From Microbacterium sp. LWO13-1.2 (GTDB lineage Bacteria; Actinomycetota; Actinomycetes; Actinomycetales; Microbacteriaceae), in contig NZ_CP151634.1 in the NCBI RefSeq assembly GCF_038397725.1, forward strand, positions 1,240,001-1,304,000: a stretch of 64,000 nt of DNA, read 5' to 3'. Of this stretch, positions 42,085 to 51,127 are shown piece by piece. The notes beneath the pieces are model-generated. The model was not told the origin of the DNA, did no database searches, and was given only the letters and a program-made list of their open reading frames with translations. The position numbers and the translations under genes are program-made. The stretch's first letter is position 1; each line of letters starts with the position of its first letter.

Positions 42085-42986
42085 GCGTCACGAAGGCCGC
42101 CGGCGACGTGAAGCTGCCGAGGGACAAGCCGTACCGCACGCGGGGCTCCGCCGACATCATGAAGCCGTCGCTTCCCGGGCTCATCGGCAAGTACGCGTTG
42201 CTGCTCGTCGTGCTCGCCGTCATGGTGTTCCCGTTCCTCTGGCAGATGTCGACCTCTTTCAAGGGCGCGACGGAGAACATCTACGACTTCCCACCATCGC
42301 TGATCCCGACGGCTCCCACTCTGGACAACTACGCCGAGGTGTTCCGCACCATTCCGGTGCTCGACTACGCGTGGCACTCCCTGCTCGTCGGCGTCGGAAC
42401 CGTGATCACCAACGTCGTCTTCGCGACGATCGGCGGCTATGCGCTGGGCACCATGAAGTTCCGATTCAAATGGGTCTTCCTGGCGATCTTCTTCTCGACG
42501 CTGCTGCTTCCCGGCGAGGTCACGCTGACCAGCCAGTACCTCACGGTGAAGTCGCTCGGGCTCGCCAACACCCTCTGGGGCGTGTTCCTGCCCGGTGCGA
42601 TCGCGGCGATCAACATCCTGCTGATGATGGCGGCCTGCCGGATGATCCCGGCGGACACCCTGGCCGCGGCCACGATCGACGGCGCCAACACGATGCAGCG
42701 ACTGCGCCACATCGTCTGGCCGAACGTGCGTGGCATGGTGTCCGTCGTTGCGCTGTTCGCCTTCATCGGCGCATGGGACGACTTCCTGTGGCCGCTGGTC
42801 GTGCTCTCGGATCCGGCGAACTACACCCTCACCGTCGGCATGCAGTATCTCAGCTCGAACTTCGCCGCCAATCCTCGAGTGATCGCGGCAGGAACGATGA
42901 TCGCTCTGGTGCCGATCATCGTGCTGTTCGCGGTGCTGCAGAAGCAGTTCTTCAAGGGCGTCGAGGAAGGAAGCGTCAAGGGATGA
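42081..42986 (+). CDS. Sugar ABC transporter permease, MalG/UgpE type
   Basis: 301 residues, six helices. Has MVFPFLWQMSTSFK after the first helix and an EAA-type loop ADTLAAATIDGANTMQRLRHIVWPN. Overlaps both neighbours by ATGA, so permease and GH20 levels are coupled. Confidence 0.95.
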   Translation: MSVTKAAGDVKLPRDKPYRTRGSADIMKPSLPGLIGKYALLLVVLAVMVFPFLWQMSTSFKGATENIYDFPPSLIPTAPTLDNYAEVFRTIPVLDYAWHSLLVGVGTVITNVVFATIGGYALGTMKFRFKWVFLAIFFSTLLLPGEVTLTSQYLTVKSLGLANTLWGVFLPGAIAAINILLMMAACRMIPADTLAAATIDGANTMQRLRHIVWPNVRGMVSVVALFAFIGAWDDFLWPLVVLSDPANYTLTVGMQYLSSNFAANPRVIAAGTMIALVPIIVLFAVLQKQFFKGVEEGSVKG

Positions 42987-44422
42987 CGGATCCGACGGAT
43001 GCCGAGGCGGGCGGTCTTGAATGGCTCGCCCTCCCGCAGCCGACGACAGCCGCTCTGACCGGAGGGGAATGGCGGCCCTCGTCGGTCCTCGTCGCCACCG
43101 ACGTTCCGGAGTTCGCCGCGGAGGCGGCACGTCTGGAGCGCGAACTCGCGGCGCTCGGTATTCCGCGGGGCGACGGCGCAGTCATCCGACTGCGCACAGG
43201 CGAGCCCATCGGTGAGGCGTTCCGGCTCACCGTTGGCGACGACGTCGAGGTTGTCGCGGGGGCCCCGGTCGGGGTGTTCCGAGCGACGCGCCAGCTGCTG
43301 CACAACCTGCGCGCCCAGGGTGCTGTGCCGCAGGGTCGTGTGCAATCGGCGCCGGCGGTCGAGGAGCGGGGCTTCCACCTCGACGCGGCGCGGAAGTACT
43401 TTCCAGCGGACTGGATGGTCGACCTGCTGCATGCCCTCGCGGATGTGGGGATCAACAGCTTCCAGTGGCATCTCTCCGAGAACGAGGGCTTCAGGATCGG
43501 CTCCGACGCCTTCCCGGAGATCGTGTCGGCGCAGCATGCCACGCGCGACGAGGCGCGGCGGGTGGCGGACGCTGCCGCTGACCTCCACATCGATCTCGTG
43601 CCATCGCTCGACATGCCAGGGCATCTCCGGCATGCCCTGGCCGCGCACCCGGAGTTCCGGTTGGCGGCCGCAGGTGGACTCGAGACCGACCACGCGCTGG
43701 ATATCGCCAACGAGGATGCGGTGCGTTTCGCCCAGGCGCTGATCGACGACATCGCCCCGCTCTTCCCGCGCAGTACCAGCTGGAACCTCGGTGGCGACGA
43801 GTTCGTCGACTTCGCCCGGATCCACGAGTATCCGGCTCTGGTGACGGCCGCGCGCGAGCGGTATGGGGCGGACGCCACCGGGTTCGATCTGCTCACCGTG
43901 TTCGTGAATCGCATCAGCGCGCATCTGCGCTCGCGCGGGTTCGATCCTCGCGTGTGGAATGACGGGATGCTGCGCAGCAGCGCCGTGGAACTCGACCGTG
44001 AGACCGTCCTCACGTGGTGGACGAACTGGCACGCTGAGATGCGACCGCTCGCGGACGCCATCGCTTCCTCGCACGGGCTCGTGAACTTCAACGATTCCCT
44101 CTTCTACTACGTGCTCGGTGAGAAGGCCGGGTACGAGTATCCGACGAGCGAACGGATCTGGGGCGCCGACTGGCATCCGGGGCTCTTCCCGTCCCTTCCC
44201 GGTGGCGTGGTGCAGGAGATCCCCGCTCCGTACCCTGCGCAGCTGATCGGGGTGGCCTTCTCGGTCTGGTCCGATGCCGAGGAGGCGCAGACGCCGCAGG
44301 AGGTCGCCGCAGGCATCCGCCGGCCCCTCCGTGCGATGGCCGAGCGGGCGTGGAATGGCGGGAGTAGTGTGACGCACGACGCATTTTGCACAATCGATGT
44401 GCAAATTGGTCTTTACGCGTGA
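42983..44422 (+). CDS. Beta-N-acetylhexosaminidase, GH20
   Basis: 479 residues, no signal peptide, so cytosolic. The N-terminal alpha/beta domain (~1-120) precedes the TIM barrel from RGFHLDAARKYFPADWMVDL. Catalytic residues are D272-E273 in WNLGGDEF. The expected role is to remove terminal GlcNAc/GalNAc from imported oligosaccharides. The start at 42983 overlaps the permease stop (ATGA). The last ~20 residues (GSSVTHDAF and beyond) look unlike the family, and their DNA contains a TTTGCACA-N5-TGTGCAAA palindrome; the frame may have extended into intergenic sequence. Confidence 0.9.
   Translation: MTDPTDAEAGGLEWLALPQPTTAALTGGEWRPSSVLVATDVPEFAAEAARLERELAALGIPRGDGAVIRLRTGEPIGEAFRLTVGDDVEVVAGAPVGVFRATRQLLHNLRAQGAVPQGRVQSAPAVEERGFHLDAARKYFPADWMVDLLHALADVGINSFQWHLSENEGFRIGSDAFPEIVSAQHATRDEARRVADAAADLHIDLVPSLDMPGHLRHALAAHPEFRLAAAGGLETDHALDIANEDAVRFAQALIDDIAPLFPRSTSWNLGGDEFVDFARIHEYPALVTAARERYGADATGFDLLTVFVNRISAHLRSRGFDPRVWNDGMLRSSAVELDRETVLTWWTNWHAEMRPLADAIASSHGLVNFNDSLFYYVLGEKAGYEYPTSERIWGADWHPGLFPSLPGGVVQEIPAPYPAQLIGVAFSVWSDAEEAQTPQEVAAGIRRPLRAMAERAWNGGSSVTHDAFCTIDVQIGLYA
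44385..44405. promoter_or_regulatory. Perfect dyad TTTGCACA-N5-TGTGCAAA
   Basis: 8-bp perfect arms around ATCGA, overlapping the 3' coding end of the GH20 gene and 118 bases upstream of the GH38 start. AT-rich compared with its surroundings. The form suits an operator for a second regulator. Confidence 0.5.
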
Positions 44423-44477
44423 CTCGACGACTTCCGGCGGGTAGCGTCGACCGCGACGCACTGTCCTAGACTCATCT

Positions 44478-44493
44478 ACTAGATCGTTTTAGT
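44478..44493. promoter_or_regulatory. LacI-type operator 2
   Basis: ACTAGATCGTTTTAGT matches operator 1 at 39734. It lies 30 bases before the GH38 start, just after a TAGACT box (44467-44472), so a bound repressor would block the mannosidase promoter. Confidence 0.8.
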
Positions 44494-44522
44494 TACCGTC
44501 CAGCTCGGAGACCGAATCACAC

Positions 44523-47513
44523 ATGCATGACGACACCTCGCTCACAGTCGGCCGCGTCAAGCGAGTGCTCGACGAGCGCATCCGCCCGGCCATCCACTCG
44601 GCATCGACGCCGCTGACGGTCGAGATCCACGAGCTGCCCGGCGAGCCGATCAGTCCCGTCGACGGCCTCGCGCTCGACTTCGCGCCGACGACGGTGCCGG
44701 CACAGTGGGGACCGGCCTGGGGGACGACGTGGTTCAGGCTCACCGGTCGGGTGCCCGCAGAATGGGCCGGACGCCGGGTCGAAGCGGTCATCGACCTCGG
44801 CTTCGACATCAACATGCCCGGCTTCCAGTGCGAGGCGCTCGTCTACCGGGCCGACGGGACACCGGTGAAGAGCATCAATCCGCGCAACCAGTGGCTTCCG
44901 GTCGCCGCGGACGCGCACGGTGACGAGCCGGTCGAGCTGTACCTCGAGGCGGCGGCCAACCCGGTGCTCCTCGATTACCACCCCTTCCTGCCGACGCAGG
45001 AGGGTGACATCCTCACCTCATCGCCCGAGCCGCTCTACCGCACCCGGCGCATGGACCTCGCGGTCTTCGAGCAGGATGTCTTCGAGCTCTCCCTCGACCT
45101 CGAGGTGCTCTTCGAGCTGCAGGCCGAGCTGCCGCCGACCTCGCCCCGCCGGATGCAGATCCTGCAGGCGATGGACGACGCCCTCGACGTGCTCGACCTG
45201 CAGCGCATCGCCGCGACGGCATCCGACGCGCGGGCGAAGCTCGAAGGTGTGCTTGCCGCCCCGGCCGAAGCAAGCGCCCACCGCATCTCGGCGATCGGCC
45301 ACGCGCACATCGACTCCGCTTGGCTGTGGCCGGTGCGCGAGACGATCCGCAAGGTCGCCCGTACATCGTCGTCGATGACGGCGCTGCTCGAGGAGCAGCC
45401 GGAGTTCCAGTACGGCATGTCGAGCGCACAGCAGTACGCCTGGCTCAAGGAGCATCGACCCGAGGTGTTCGAGCGGGTCAAGGCCGCCGTGGCCGAAGGT
45501 CGGTTCCTGCCGCTCGGTGGCATGTGGGTCGAGTCCGACACGGTGATGCCGACGGGGGAGTCGCTGGTGCGCCAGTTCTCGTACGGCCAGCGCTTCTTCG
45601 AGCGCGAGTTCGGGATCCGCTCCAAGGGCGTCTGGCTGCCCGACAGCTTCGGCTACTCGCCGGCGCTGCCGCAGCTGATGCGCCGGGCCGGATTCGAATG
45701 GTTCTTCACGCAGAAGATCTCCTGGAACCAGCAGAACGTCTTCCCGCACCACACGTTCCTGTGGGAGGGCATCGACGGTTCGCAGATGTTCACGCACTTC
45801 CCGTCGATGGACACCTACAACTCGCAGCTGAGCGGCATGGAGGTCGCCAAGGCGTCGCGCCAGTTCAAGGAGAACCGGCTCTCGTCGCGCTCGATCGCCC
45901 CGGTGGGCTGGGGTGACGGCGGTGGCGGCACGACGCGGGAGATGACCGGACGCGCACGGCGCCTCAAGGACCTCGAGGGCAGTGCGCGGGTGGAGTGGGA
46001 GCACCCCGACACGTTCTTCGACGCGGCGAAGGCGGAGCTGCCGCATCCGGCCGTCTGGGTCGGCGAGCTGTATCTCGAGCTGCATCGCGGAACCCTCACC
46101 AGCCAGCACGGCACGAAGTCGCGCCACCGCTGGGCCGAGCACGCGCTCGTCGAGGCCGAGCTATGGGCGGCGACGGATGCCGTCCGCACCGGCGCCGCGT
46201 ACCCCGCGGCCGAGTTCGACACGCTGTGGGAGCAGGTGCTGCTGCACGAGTTCCACGACATCCTTCCCGGCACCTCGATCGCCTGGGTGCACCGCGAGGC
46301 CGTCACCGTGCTCGAGGACGTCATCGCCAGGGCGCGCGCCATCTCGGATGCGGCCCGTCGCTCGCTCGCGGGGGAGGGCGAGCGCGAGCTCGTCTTCTCG
46401 CCGTTCTCCGTCGCGGGGCCGGCACCGCTGGGCGCGGCCGTCGCACTTCCGGTCACGGACCGGGTGGCCGTCGACGACAGTGGTGACGGCATCCTGCTCG
46501 AGAACGCGCTCGTGCGTGTGCGGATCTCGGACGAGGGGCTCATCGTCTCGGCCGTCGATCTCGCATCCGGCCGCGATGCCGTGGCATCCGGTCGCGAGGC
46601 GAACCTGCTGCAGCTGCACCAGGACTTCCCGAACATGTGGGATGCCTGGGACATCGACCGGTACTACCGCAACAGCGTGACCGACCTGCGCGATGTCACG
46701 TCGTTGACGGCACGGCTGACGGATGCCGGCGCCGAGGTCGTGATCGTGCGCGAGTTCTCGCAGTCGACGATCACTCAGACGCTCACGCTCGCACCGGATT
46801 CGCGGACCGTGAAGATCGTGAACGACATCGATTGGCGGGAGACCGAGAAGCTGCTCAAGCTCGCCTTCCCCCTCGATGTGCAGGCCACGCACTCCGAGGC
46901 CGAGACGCAGTTCGGTTACCAGGCTCGCGTCACGCACACGAACACGAGCTGGGAGGCGGCGAAGTTCGAGACCTCGATGCACCGTTTCGTGCTGGTGCGC
47001 GAGGCCGACTTCGGCGTCGCGCTCGTGAACGACTCGATCTACGGCTACGACACCTCGCGTGAGGTCTCGGATGACGCGGTCACGACGACGGTGCGCCTGT
47101 CGCTGCTGCGTGCGCCGCGGTTCCCGGACCCCGACACCGACCACGGCAGGCACATCATCACGACGGGCCTGGTCATCGGCGCCGGTCCCGCCGAGGCGAC
47201 GCGCGCCGGCATCGAGCTGAACGCGCCCGCCGCGGTGCTGCGGGGCGCACGCGATGTCGCACCGCTCGTCTCCGTGCAGGGCGGCGGCATCGTCGTGTCT
47301 GGTGTGAAGATGGCCGACGACGGGTCCGGCGACGTGATCGTGCGCGTGTACGAGTCGCTCGGACGACGGGTGTCCGGGGCAATGGCCGTCGACTTCGAGC
47401 ATCGTGAGGTGCGCGAGATCTCACTGATCGAGGATGCACTCGACGACGCCCGCGTCGGCACCGAGCTGCACCTGCGTCCGTTCGAGGTGCGCACGCTCCG
47501 CATCGTGCGCTGA
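44523..47513 (+). CDS. Alpha-mannosidase, GH38
   Basis: 996 residues, no signal peptide. The catalytic zinc site begins with H260 and H262-I-D264 in GHAHIDSAWLWP. The nucleophile is D374 in WLPDSFGYSPALPQL, and another zinc His is in LLHEFHDILPGTS. After a helical N-terminal part come the GH38 barrel, middle domain and C-terminal beta domains, the layout of bacterial/type-II cytosolic alpha-mannosidases. It trims mannose from imported N-glycan fragments. Preceded by LacI-type operator 2; the hexosaminidase just upstream and the GH5-like enzyme fit complementary cleavages. Confidence 0.95.
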   Translation: MHDDTSLTVGRVKRVLDERIRPAIHSASTPLTVEIHELPGEPISPVDGLALDFAPTTVPAQWGPAWGTTWFRLTGRVPAEWAGRRVEAVIDLGFDINMPGFQCEALVYRADGTPVKSINPRNQWLPVAADAHGDEPVELYLEAAANPVLLDYHPFLPTQEGDILTSSPEPLYRTRRMDLAVFEQDVFELSLDLEVLFELQAELPPTSPRRMQILQAMDDALDVLDLQRIAATASDARAKLEGVLAAPAEASAHRISAIGHAHIDSAWLWPVRETIRKVARTSSSMTALLEEQPEFQYGMSSAQQYAWLKEHRPEVFERVKAAVAEGRFLPLGGMWVESDTVMPTGESLVRQFSYGQRFFEREFGIRSKGVWLPDSFGYSPALPQLMRRAGFEWFFTQKISWNQQNVFPHHTFLWEGIDGSQMFTHFPSMDTYNSQLSGMEVAKASRQFKENRLSSRSIAPVGWGDGGGGTTREMTGRARRLKDLEGSARVEWEHPDTFFDAAKAELPHPAVWVGELYLELHRGTLTSQHGTKSRHRWAEHALVEAELWAATDAVRTGAAYPAAEFDTLWEQVLLHEFHDILPGTSIAWVHREAVTVLEDVIARARAISDAARRSLAGEGERELVFSPFSVAGPAPLGAAVALPVTDRVAVDDSGDGILLENALVRVRISDEGLIVSAVDLASGRDAVASGREANLLQLHQDFPNMWDAWDIDRYYRNSVTDLRDVTSLTARLTDAGAEVVIVREFSQSTITQTLTLAPDSRTVKIVNDIDWRETEKLLKLAFPLDVQATHSEAETQFGYQARVTHTNTSWEAAKFETSMHRFVLVREADFGVALVNDSIYGYDTSREVSDDAVTTTVRLSLLRAPRFPDPDTDHGRHIITTGLVIGAGPAEATRAGIELNAPAAVLRGARDVAPLVSVQGGGIVVSGVKMADDGSGDVIVRVYESLGRRVSGAMAVDFEHREVREISLIEDALDDARVGTELHLRPFEVRTLRIVR

Positions 47514-47588
47514 GGTCGGATGCATTTCTGACCTCGCACGGGCCGGGAGGTGCTTGTGACGGTCGCCGGCCTGGAGGACGATGGCGGG

Positions 47589-47999
47589 ATGGCGACGATC
47601 GAGGACGTGCGCGAGATCGCACTCGCGCTTCCCGGCGTCGAGGAACGGATCAACGGCCACACCGGTGAGCCCGCCTGGCGTGCGGTGAAGGGCGACATCG
47701 CCTGGTTGCGCGGACCGAGTGCCCGGGATCTCGCCCAGCTGGCCGCCCTCGACCGTGACTGGCCGCCCGGCCCAGTGCTCGGTGTCCGCGTCGCGAGTGT
47801 GGAGGAGAAGGAAGCCCTGCTCGCGGCCGAGCCGGAGATCTTCTTCACGATCCCGCATTTCGACGGCTACCCCGCCCTGCTCGTGCACCTCGAGGGCGTC
47901 GATCGGGAGCGGCTGGCCGAGATCATCGACGACGCCTGGCTGGTGCGCGCTCCGGTCAAGGCGGCGAAGGCCTGGCTCGCGGAGCGCGGGCTGGAGTGA
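47589..47999 (+). CDS. MmcQ/YjbR-family protein
   Basis: 136 residues, small single-domain DNA-binding-like fold of unknown function. It starts MATIEDVREIALALPGVEE, typical for the family, and ends with AWLVRAPVKAAKAWLAE. An in-frame GTG at 47550 has a better spaced GGGAGG and would add 13 residues; both starts remain possible. It is convergent with the membrane-protein gene at 48003, with only three bases between. Confidence 0.85.
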   Translation: MATIEDVREIALALPGVEERINGHTGEPAWRAVKGDIAWLRGPSARDLAQLAALDRDWPPGPVLGVRVASVEEKEALLAAEPEIFFTIPHFDGYPALLVHLEGVDRERLAEIIDDAWLVRAPVKAAKAWLAERGLE

Positions 48000-48002
48000 G
48001 GG

Positions 48003-48665
48003 TCAGTCCGCGATCAGGAAGGGCCGCGCCGCATCGAGGAAGGCGCGCGGGTCGTCGGCCCACAGGCGGATGCTCGTGACCTGGTGCTCTCCGCCCTTCG
48101 GCGCCAGCCCGGGGAGGCGCACGACGAAAGGACGCTCGAGTTCGATCTCGAGATTCGTCTCGTTCTGCATCCGCTCTGCGTACTCGGCGCCGGCCTCCGT
48201 CTCGGTGATCCGAGGCTGCTTCGGCTCGTCGACCCGGCGACTGATCGCGACCGAGGCGATCACCTCCCAGGGGACAGGCACGTCAATCTCGAGCCCACTG
48301 CGCACCCGGATGCCGTCCGGTCCGACCGTGTGCGGACGCATCAGCATCGCGAAGAGGTAGCCGAGCATCCAGGTGACGCCCCAGATTCCCAGGATCAGCA
48401 TCGTGATCCGCACGACAGGCCATTGGTGCACGATCAGGTCGAAGATCGGGATCTCGACCGCGGAGAGGCCGATGAAGATGAACAGGATGGTGAGCACGGG
48501 GCGGTGATAGCCGATGCCGGTGGCGCCGGCGGGGATCGCGGGGCGCCGCACGATCGCGCGACCGATGCTCGAGTAAACGCGCAGCTCGGCGATGAGGGCG
48601 CGATGCAGCATGTTCAGCACGCGTGCGGTGCGAGAGGGGGCGGCCGTGCGCGTCTGGGTCGTCAT
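48003..48665 (-). CDS. Two-helix membrane protein, unknown function
   Basis: 220 residues. A basic cytoplasmic N-terminus (~1-52) is followed by two helices (RPVLTILFIFIGLSAVEIPI and the ITMLILGIWGVTWMLGYLF region) and a C-terminal PH-like soluble part with VGPDGIRVRSGLEIDVPVPW. The stop-start arrangement with the preceding MarR gene overlaps by ATGA, so the regulator probably controls or is co-expressed with this protein. Confidence 0.78.
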   Translation of the reverse strand: MTTQTRTAAPSRTARVLNMLHRALIAELRVYSSIGRAIVRRPAIPAGATGIGYHRPVLTILFIFIGLSAVEIPIFDLIVHQWPVVRITMLILGIWGVTWMLGYLFAMLMRPHTVGPDGIRVRSGLEIDVPVPWEVIASVAISRRVDEPKQPRITETEAGAEYAERMQNETNLEIELERPFVVRLPGLAPKGGEHQVTSIRLWADDPRAFLDAARPFLIAD

Positions 48666-49126
48666 GGCAGCGCCCTCACGGTATCCGCCTGCGCCGCGGC
48701 ATCCGTCACCAGGGTCTGCAGATGCGTTGCGATCGCGATGATCCCGCGCTCCACCGCGGCGAGATCCGCCGGTGCGACAGCGGCGACCAGGGTCGCGTTG
48801 AGCTCGTCGTGCTCCTGCTGCATCCGGGTCATGGTCTCGGTGGCATCCGCAGTCAACTGCACCAGCACGGCACGGCGGTCGGTCGGATGCGGTGCCCGGC
48901 GCACATGCCCGGTCGCCTCGAGTGCGTCGACGAGGCCGGTGATGTTGCGCGGGCTGACCTCGAGGATTTGCGCGAGGGCCTGCTGCGTCGACGGCCCGGC
49001 GTGCTGCAGCACCCAGAGCAGGTGCACCCGCGCCGGGGTGAGTCCGGTGCCCTCGAACGCGCGTGCCATGTCCTTCTGGAACAGGTCGGCGATCTGGAGC
49101 AGGCGGTCCAGCAGCAGGGGCGTCAT
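48662..49126 (-). CDS. MarR-family transcriptional regulator
   Basis: 154 residues. The winged helix has GLTPARVHLLWVLQHAG, the recognition helix SPRNITGLVDALEATGHV and the wing RRAPHPTDRRAVLVQLTADA. Upstream, on the minus strand, AGGGTAA occurs twice 17 bases apart just before the start, possible autoregulatory sites. It overlaps the membrane-protein gene by ATGA. Confidence 0.93.
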   Translation of the reverse strand: MTPLLLDRLLQIADLFQKDMARAFEGTGLTPARVHLLWVLQHAGPSTQQALAQILEVSPRNITGLVDALEATGHVRRAPHPTDRRAVLVQLTADATETMTRMQQEHDELNATLVAAVAPADLAAVERGIIAIATHLQTLVTDAAAQADTVRALP

Positions 49127-49167
49127 ATTGTTACCCTACTACATGATTACCCTTCTTCATTAAATAC

Positions 49168-49758
49168 TCAGGCCGGGTCGAGCCTCAGGACGTCGGGGGA
49201 TTCCCCGCCGGTCACGTCGTCGGCGACCCGGATGCTGCGGGCGAGGTCATCCAAAGCGCCCATCAACGTGCCGAAGCGCTCGCGATCGCTGCAGATCGCG
49301 GTGAGCGTGACGAGATGCGTGCCGGTGTCCCAGGTGTACGAGGCGAACGGCGGCGACGCCGGCGTCTGCGGCACCGGCACGACCAGCTTCTCGCCCACGC
49401 CGAGACTGCTGCTGCGGAACGATTCGGTGTCGTCGTAGTCCATCGGCATCGACGCCCGCGCGATCCGCAGATCCGGAGTCAGGGCCTGCGCGGTCGCCAT
49501 CGCGACGATCAGGTCGGGCTCGGCCTTCCAGGTCCACACCAGCACCCGGCCATCAGCCCGCTTCATGAGCAGCGGCGCCGCCTGGCTCATCGCCCACGCG
49601 CCGAACTTCGACCCGGGTCGCTCGACCGCACCCATCGCGCCGTTCATCTGACTCAGCAGCATCCGGATCGCCGCCTTGCGATGCCGGCGTCCCTTCCAGC
49701 CCAACGAATCGGTCACGGGGATCCACAGCGCGGCATCGGCGTCGGAGGTCAGTCGCAT
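49168..49758 (-). CDS. Conserved-looking protein of unknown function
   Basis: 196 residues, no signal peptide or membrane helix. The layout is mixed alpha/beta with a basic helix (WKGRRHRKAAIRMLLSQM) and two Trp-rich strands (RVLVWTWKAEPDLIVAM). No domain is recognised. The start at 49758 lies six bases after TACCGT, fitting the leaderless pattern, which supports it as a real gene. It is followed 41 bases later by the MarR gene on the same strand. Confidence 0.72.
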   Translation of the reverse strand: MRLTSDADAALWIPVTDSLGWKGRRHRKAAIRMLLSQMNGAMGAVERPGSKFGAWAMSQAAPLLMKRADGRVLVWTWKAEPDLIVAMATAQALTPDLRIARASMPMDYDDTESFRSSSLGVGEKLVVPVPQTPASPPFASYTWDTGTHLVTLTAICSDRERFGTLMGALDDLARSIRVADDVTGGESPDVLRLDPA

Positions 49759-49764
49759 ACCCCC

Positions 49765-49770
49765 ACGGTA
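49765..49770 (-). promoter_or_regulatory. -10 box of leaderless promoter for the 196-residue protein
   Basis: On the minus strand TACCGT, GGGGGT, ATG. Confidence 0.5.
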
Positions 49771-49892
49771 CGCGGAGAACGGATGCGGAGGCTGGGGGCG
49801 CCGGAATGGCGGGGCGGCGCGAACAGGCCCCTCGGGTAGAGTGGCCAGCGCCCCGACCAGGGCTTCCCTTGGCCGCCGTACCGTAAGGCAGC

Positions 49893-51125
49893 ATGTCTGT
49901 GACCTCCTCCGACGATCCGATCGACTCGATCGCCCCGTCGAGTGCCCCCACCCCCGGACGCCCTCTGAAGATCGTGCTCGGCTGTGACACCTTCGCTCCC
50001 GACATCAACGGTGCCGCCCGCTTCGCCGAGCGTCTCGCCGCCGGTCTCGTCCAGCGGGGCCACGAGGTGCACGTCGCCGCCCCCAACCAGGCGTATCGCC
50101 GCGCCCAGCCGCGCACCGAGGTGGTCGAAGGCGAGCCGATGACCCTGCACCGGTTGCCGTCGGTGCGTTGGCCTCCTCATGACTGGCTGCGTTTCGTCTG
50201 GCCGTGGCGCGCGAAGCACTATGCGCGCAAGGTGCTCGATCGGGTGCAGCCCGACGTCGTGCACATCCAGTCGCACATCATCATCGGCCGCGGTCTTGCC
50301 AGGATCGCCCAGGAGCGCGGCATCCCGGTGATCGCGACGAACCACGTGATGGCCGAGAATCTCCTCGACCACTCGATCTTCCCCGACGTCGTCGACCGCA
50401 ACATCGTGAAGTTTGCCTGGGCCGATGGGCGTCGCACCTTCGGGGGCGCCCGCGCCGTCACCACGCCGACCCGCCGTGCCGCGGACTTCCTCGAGCGCAC
50501 GATCGGCATCGAAGGCGTGATCCCGATCAGCTGCGGCATCGACCGCAATCAGTACACGCCGGTGATCGGCGTGCGCGAGAAGAACCGCGTGGTCTTCGTC
50601 GGGAGACTCACTGCGGAGAAGCAGATCGACGTCATCCTCAAGGCGATCGCATCGCTCGACCCGACTCTCGAGGTCACCTTCGACATCGTCGGCGGTGGCG
50701 ATCAGCGCAAGGCTCTCGAACACCTCGCCGCTCAGCTCGGGCTCGCCGATCGCGTCGTCTTCCACGGGCGCATCGATGACGCCGAACTGCGGGCGCTGCT
50801 GTCCAGGGCGTCCGTGTTCGCGATCGCGTCGATCGCCGAACTGCAGTCGATCGCCACGATGGAGGCGATGGCCTCGGCGCTCCCGATCGTCGCCGCCGAT
50901 GCGGTCGCTCTCCCGCACCTCGTGCACGACGGCGAGAACGGGTACCTCTTCCAGCCGGGCGACGTCGCAGAGCTGACCGCTCGCCTGACCGACGTGATGA
51001 CGGCAGAGCCCGCTGAGTACGAGCGGATGCAGCAGGCATCGCTCGACGGTGTCGCGATCCACGACATCAACCGCACCCTCGACACCTTCGAGGCGTTGTA
51101 CCGCGACGAGCCGCTGCCCGCGTAA
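49893..51125 (+). CDS. GT4-family glycosyltransferase
   Basis: 410 residues, GT-B fold. The N-terminal domain has CDTFAPDINGAARFAERLAAGL and the C-terminal donor domain has VVFVGRLTAEKQIDVIL and the EX7E-like SIAELQSIATMEAMASALPIV. Retaining glycosyltransferase of the kind that mannosylates phosphatidylinositol or diacylglycerol lipids in actinobacteria; the acceptor is not known. The 134-base upstream region contains a TAGAGT box at about 49838 and a 50-base GC-rich leader. Confidence 0.92.
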   Translation: MSVTSSDDPIDSIAPSSAPTPGRPLKIVLGCDTFAPDINGAARFAERLAAGLVQRGHEVHVAAPNQAYRRAQPRTEVVEGEPMTLHRLPSVRWPPHDWLRFVWPWRAKHYARKVLDRVQPDVVHIQSHIIIGRGLARIAQERGIPVIATNHVMAENLLDHSIFPDVVDRNIVKFAWADGRRTFGGARAVTTPTRRAADFLERTIGIEGVIPISCGIDRNQYTPVIGVREKNRVVFVGRLTAEKQIDVILKAIASLDPTLEVTFDIVGGGDQRKALEHLAAQLGLADRVVFHGRIDDAELRALLSRASVFAIASIAELQSIATMEAMASALPIVAADAVALPHLVHDGENGYLFQPGDVAELTARLTDVMTAEPAEYERMQQASLDGVAIHDINRTLDTFEALYRDEPLPA

Positions 51126-51127
51126 TC

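Noticed and set aside
41993..42982. In-frame extension upstream of the GH20 gene
   Set aside because: Overlaps both end of the first permease and all of the second in another frame; the GH20 start at 42983 is fixed by the ATGA overlap.
47512..47535. GAGGTC/GACCTC dyad after the GH38 gene as a terminator
   Set aside because: Only six base pairs with a 12-base loop; too weak to call by eye.
49838..49892. GC-rich leader before the first GT4 gene considered as a riboswitch
   Set aside because: Some pairing is possible (GGCCA...TGGCC), but no known riboswitch consensus is recognised and the region is too short to argue for one.
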